Shown: one piece after another, positions 4,753 through 6,008 of the stretch | Position numbering within the stretch: position 1 is the first letter of the stretch | Layout of the letters: every line of letters begins with the position of its first letter | Made by a program: the position numbers and the translations under genes | NCBI GenBank assembly: GCA_017620315.1 | Contig: JAFZQQ010000136.1 | Span: 1-6,008 of the forward strand | Direction of reading: 5' to 3' | From: Oscillospiraceae bacterium | GTDB taxonomy: Bacteria > Bacillota > Clostridia > Oscillospirales > Oscillospiraceae | Length of the DNA: 6,008 bases | The notes under the pieces: generated by a model | The model's input: the letters and a program-made list of their open reading frames with translations, nothing else | Told to the model about the DNA's origin: nothing | Database searches by the model: none

Positions 4753-6008
4753 TTATTTGATCCACATACAGGTTTCGTACGCGGTCTTGACCGCGTGGGC
4801 GATCGTGCCGCCGGAGACGGCGTCGCCCACCGCATAGACCCGCGGGAGCATTCTGGAAAGCTGCTTTTCCAGCGCATTCTCCGGGCGTACGCCCAGCGAG
4901 AGCACCACGCTGTCGGCGGGAATGTGCCGTTGATGGCCCGTGCGCAGCTCCTCCGCCACGACCTCGCCGGGGTTTATGCGCAGAAGCTTGTGGCCCGTCA
5001 GGAATTTGGTGCCCTGCGGCTCCAGCCGTTCCAATTCATCGTCCACGAGCTGGAACCATGCGCCGGGGGCAAGCTCGTCCGCCATTTCGAGCACAGTGAC
5101 CTCGTTGCCCGTCTCGTTCAGGAGCTCCGCGGTCTCGAGCCCTGTCATGCCGCTGCCGGCGACCAGCACGCGCTCGCCGCGCAGAACGACCTTTCGCTCG
5201 ATGATCTCCGGCGGCGTATGGACCGTCGGCAGCCGGCTGCCGGGGATGGAGCCGGGGCGCACGGGCGACGAGCCCGTCGCCGTGATGACCGCATAAGGTT
5301 TCAGCGCGCGGATGGTCTCCGCGTCCGCCTCTACGCCGAAGCGCAGCTCCACGCCGAGAGCGTCGAGCGCGGCAAGCCGGTCCTCCACGCACCACATGAG
5401 CTTGTCCCGCAGATTGCAGGCCGCGGCAAGACGCACCTGTCCGCCCGGCTTTTCGGCACGCTCGAAAACGGTCACGGCGAAGCCGCGGCGCGCCATCGTC
5501 TCGGCGGCGGTCAGCCCTGCGATGCCCGCGCCGACCACGACGATCCTGCGGCCCGCGCCGTCCTTAATGGGCTGCTCATACTCCGGCTCGCGCCCCACGC
5601 CGGGATTGAGCGCACATTCGCCGTTTTTGCCGACCTTCGCGCCCTCCATGAACGAGCTGATGCAGTGCAGACAGCCGATGCAGCGCCGGATCTCCGGCCT
5701 GCGGCCCTCCTCGAGCTTTTTGACCCAGTGCGGCTCGCAGATGAAGCTGCGCGCCGAGCCGATGAAGTCCTGATACCCCTCCGCAAGCTGGCGCTCCGCC
5801 TGCTCCGGCGAGCGCATGAAATTCGCGGCGATGACGGGGATGGAGACGACGCTTTTGATCTCCCTTGCGAGGTACGCCCGCCACCCAGGCTCGTAGGAGC
5901 TTGGCTCGAGCCAGCGGTTGTAGACGTCGTAACAGGCGGAGGTGACGTTGATCGCATCCACGCCAAGCTCCTCCAGAAGCTTTGCGATGCGCTTGCCCTC
6001 CTCGAGAC
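4753..6008 (-). CDS. Old Yellow Enzyme/2,4-dienoyl-CoA reductase-family flavoprotein (C-terminal 417 residues)
   Basis: The frame stays open to the right edge, so the N-terminal part of the FMN barrel is outside the window. A GTG at 5961 is an internal codon, since the family's LEEGKRIAKLLEELGVDAIN reads straight through it. Numbering from the first complete codon (4-6 bases inside the edge), residues 1-105 are the end of the FMN-binding TIM barrel (IPVIAANFM, 56-64; DFIGSAR, 80-86). A 4Fe-4S cysteine set follows (Cys109, 112, 115, 131). Next comes an FAD-binding Rossmann motif VVVGAGIAGLTAAE (156-169), a nested NAD(P)H site VLVAGSGMTGLETAE (280-294), and the closing FAD motif VYAVGDA (390-396). 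This is the layout of FadH-type dienoyl-CoA reductases, enoate reductases and bile-acid BaiCD/BaiH relatives, which reduce activated C=C bonds with NAD(P)H in anaerobes. The actual substrate is not readable. It is convergent with the operon and probably unrelated to it. Confidence 0.93.
   Translation of the reverse strand, partial: LEEGKRIAKLLEELGVDAINVTSACYDVYNRWLEPSSYEPGWRAYLAREIKSVVSIPVIAANFMRSPEQAERQLAEGYQDFIGSARSFICEPHWVKKLEEGRRPEIRRCIGCLHCISSFMEGAKVGKNGECALNPGVGREPEYEQPIKDGAGRRIVVVGAGIAGLTAAETMARRGFAVTVFERAEKPGGQVRLAAACNLRDKLMWCVEDRLAALDALGVELRFGVEADAETIRALKPYAVITATGSSPVRPGSIPGSRLPTVHTPPEIIERKVVLRGERVLVAGSGMTGLETAELLNETGNEVTVLEMADELAPGAWFQLVDDELERLEPQGTKFLTGHKLLRINPGEVVAEELRTGHQRHIPADSVVLSLGVRPENALEKQLSRMLPRVYAVGDAVSGGTIAHAVKTAYETCMWIK

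Noticed and set aside
3996..4877. 293-aa minus-strand frame opposite the deacetylase
   Set aside because: Arg/Ala/Gly-rich shadow in GC-rich DNA; it crosses the terminator and the end of the flavoenzyme gene.
1..6008. CRISPR arrays, tRNA or rRNA genes, insertion sequences
   Set aside because: No spaced repeats, tRNA-like cloverleaf, transposase motifs or terminal inverted repeats were seen on reading both strands.

Overview
The window looks like chromosomal DNA of a fairly GC-rich Bacillota (Clostridia-type, probably gut-associated) bacterium. The reasons are GGAGG-type ribosome binding sites, sigma-A-like promoters, tight ATGA gene overlaps, S-layer-homology-like repeats and an anaerobic enoate/dienoyl-CoA reductase-type flavoenzyme. 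This placement is inferred from style only; no phylogenetic marker is present.

Layout from left to right. (1) On the minus strand at 1-379 is the 5' part of an unrecognised multi-spanning membrane protein, with a very good promoter at 414-442; its 3' part lies outside the window. (2) On the minus strand at 554-1420 is a 288-aa transglutaminase-like cysteine enzyme with an intact Cys-His-Asp triad. It has its own promoter (1463-1491) and is followed by a long GAAA-capped hairpin (480-513). This gene is clearly more AT-rich than what lies to its right. (3) On the plus strand at about 1527-4706 is a compact operon: a possible 24-aa leader peptide (1527-1601) whose stop overlaps the next start, an ATP-grasp carboxylate-amine ligase-like protein (1598-2704), a PHP phosphoesterase (2701-3420), and a NodB/CE4-type deacetylase fold with a degenerate SLH-like tail (3423-4706). 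(4) A strong bidirectional terminator (4713-4742) separates this operon from a convergent gene. (5) On the minus strand from 4753 past the right edge is an Old Yellow Enzyme/2,4-dienoyl-CoA reductase-family iron-sulfur flavoprotein lacking its N-terminal part.

The operon is the most interesting part. Its three enzymes have tight overlaps or spacing, no signal peptides, and chemistries that could act in series: ATP-dependent ligation, phosphate ester hydrolysis and deacylation. This suggests one cytoplasmic pathway, possibly making or remodelling a small molecule or a cell-surface precursor; the substrate cannot be read from the sequence. The deacetylase lacks the usual motif-5 histidine and carries SLH-like repeats without an export signal, so its function may have diverged. 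The divergent intergenic region (1421-1597) packs opposing promoters together and may couple expression of the transglutaminase-like gene and the operon.
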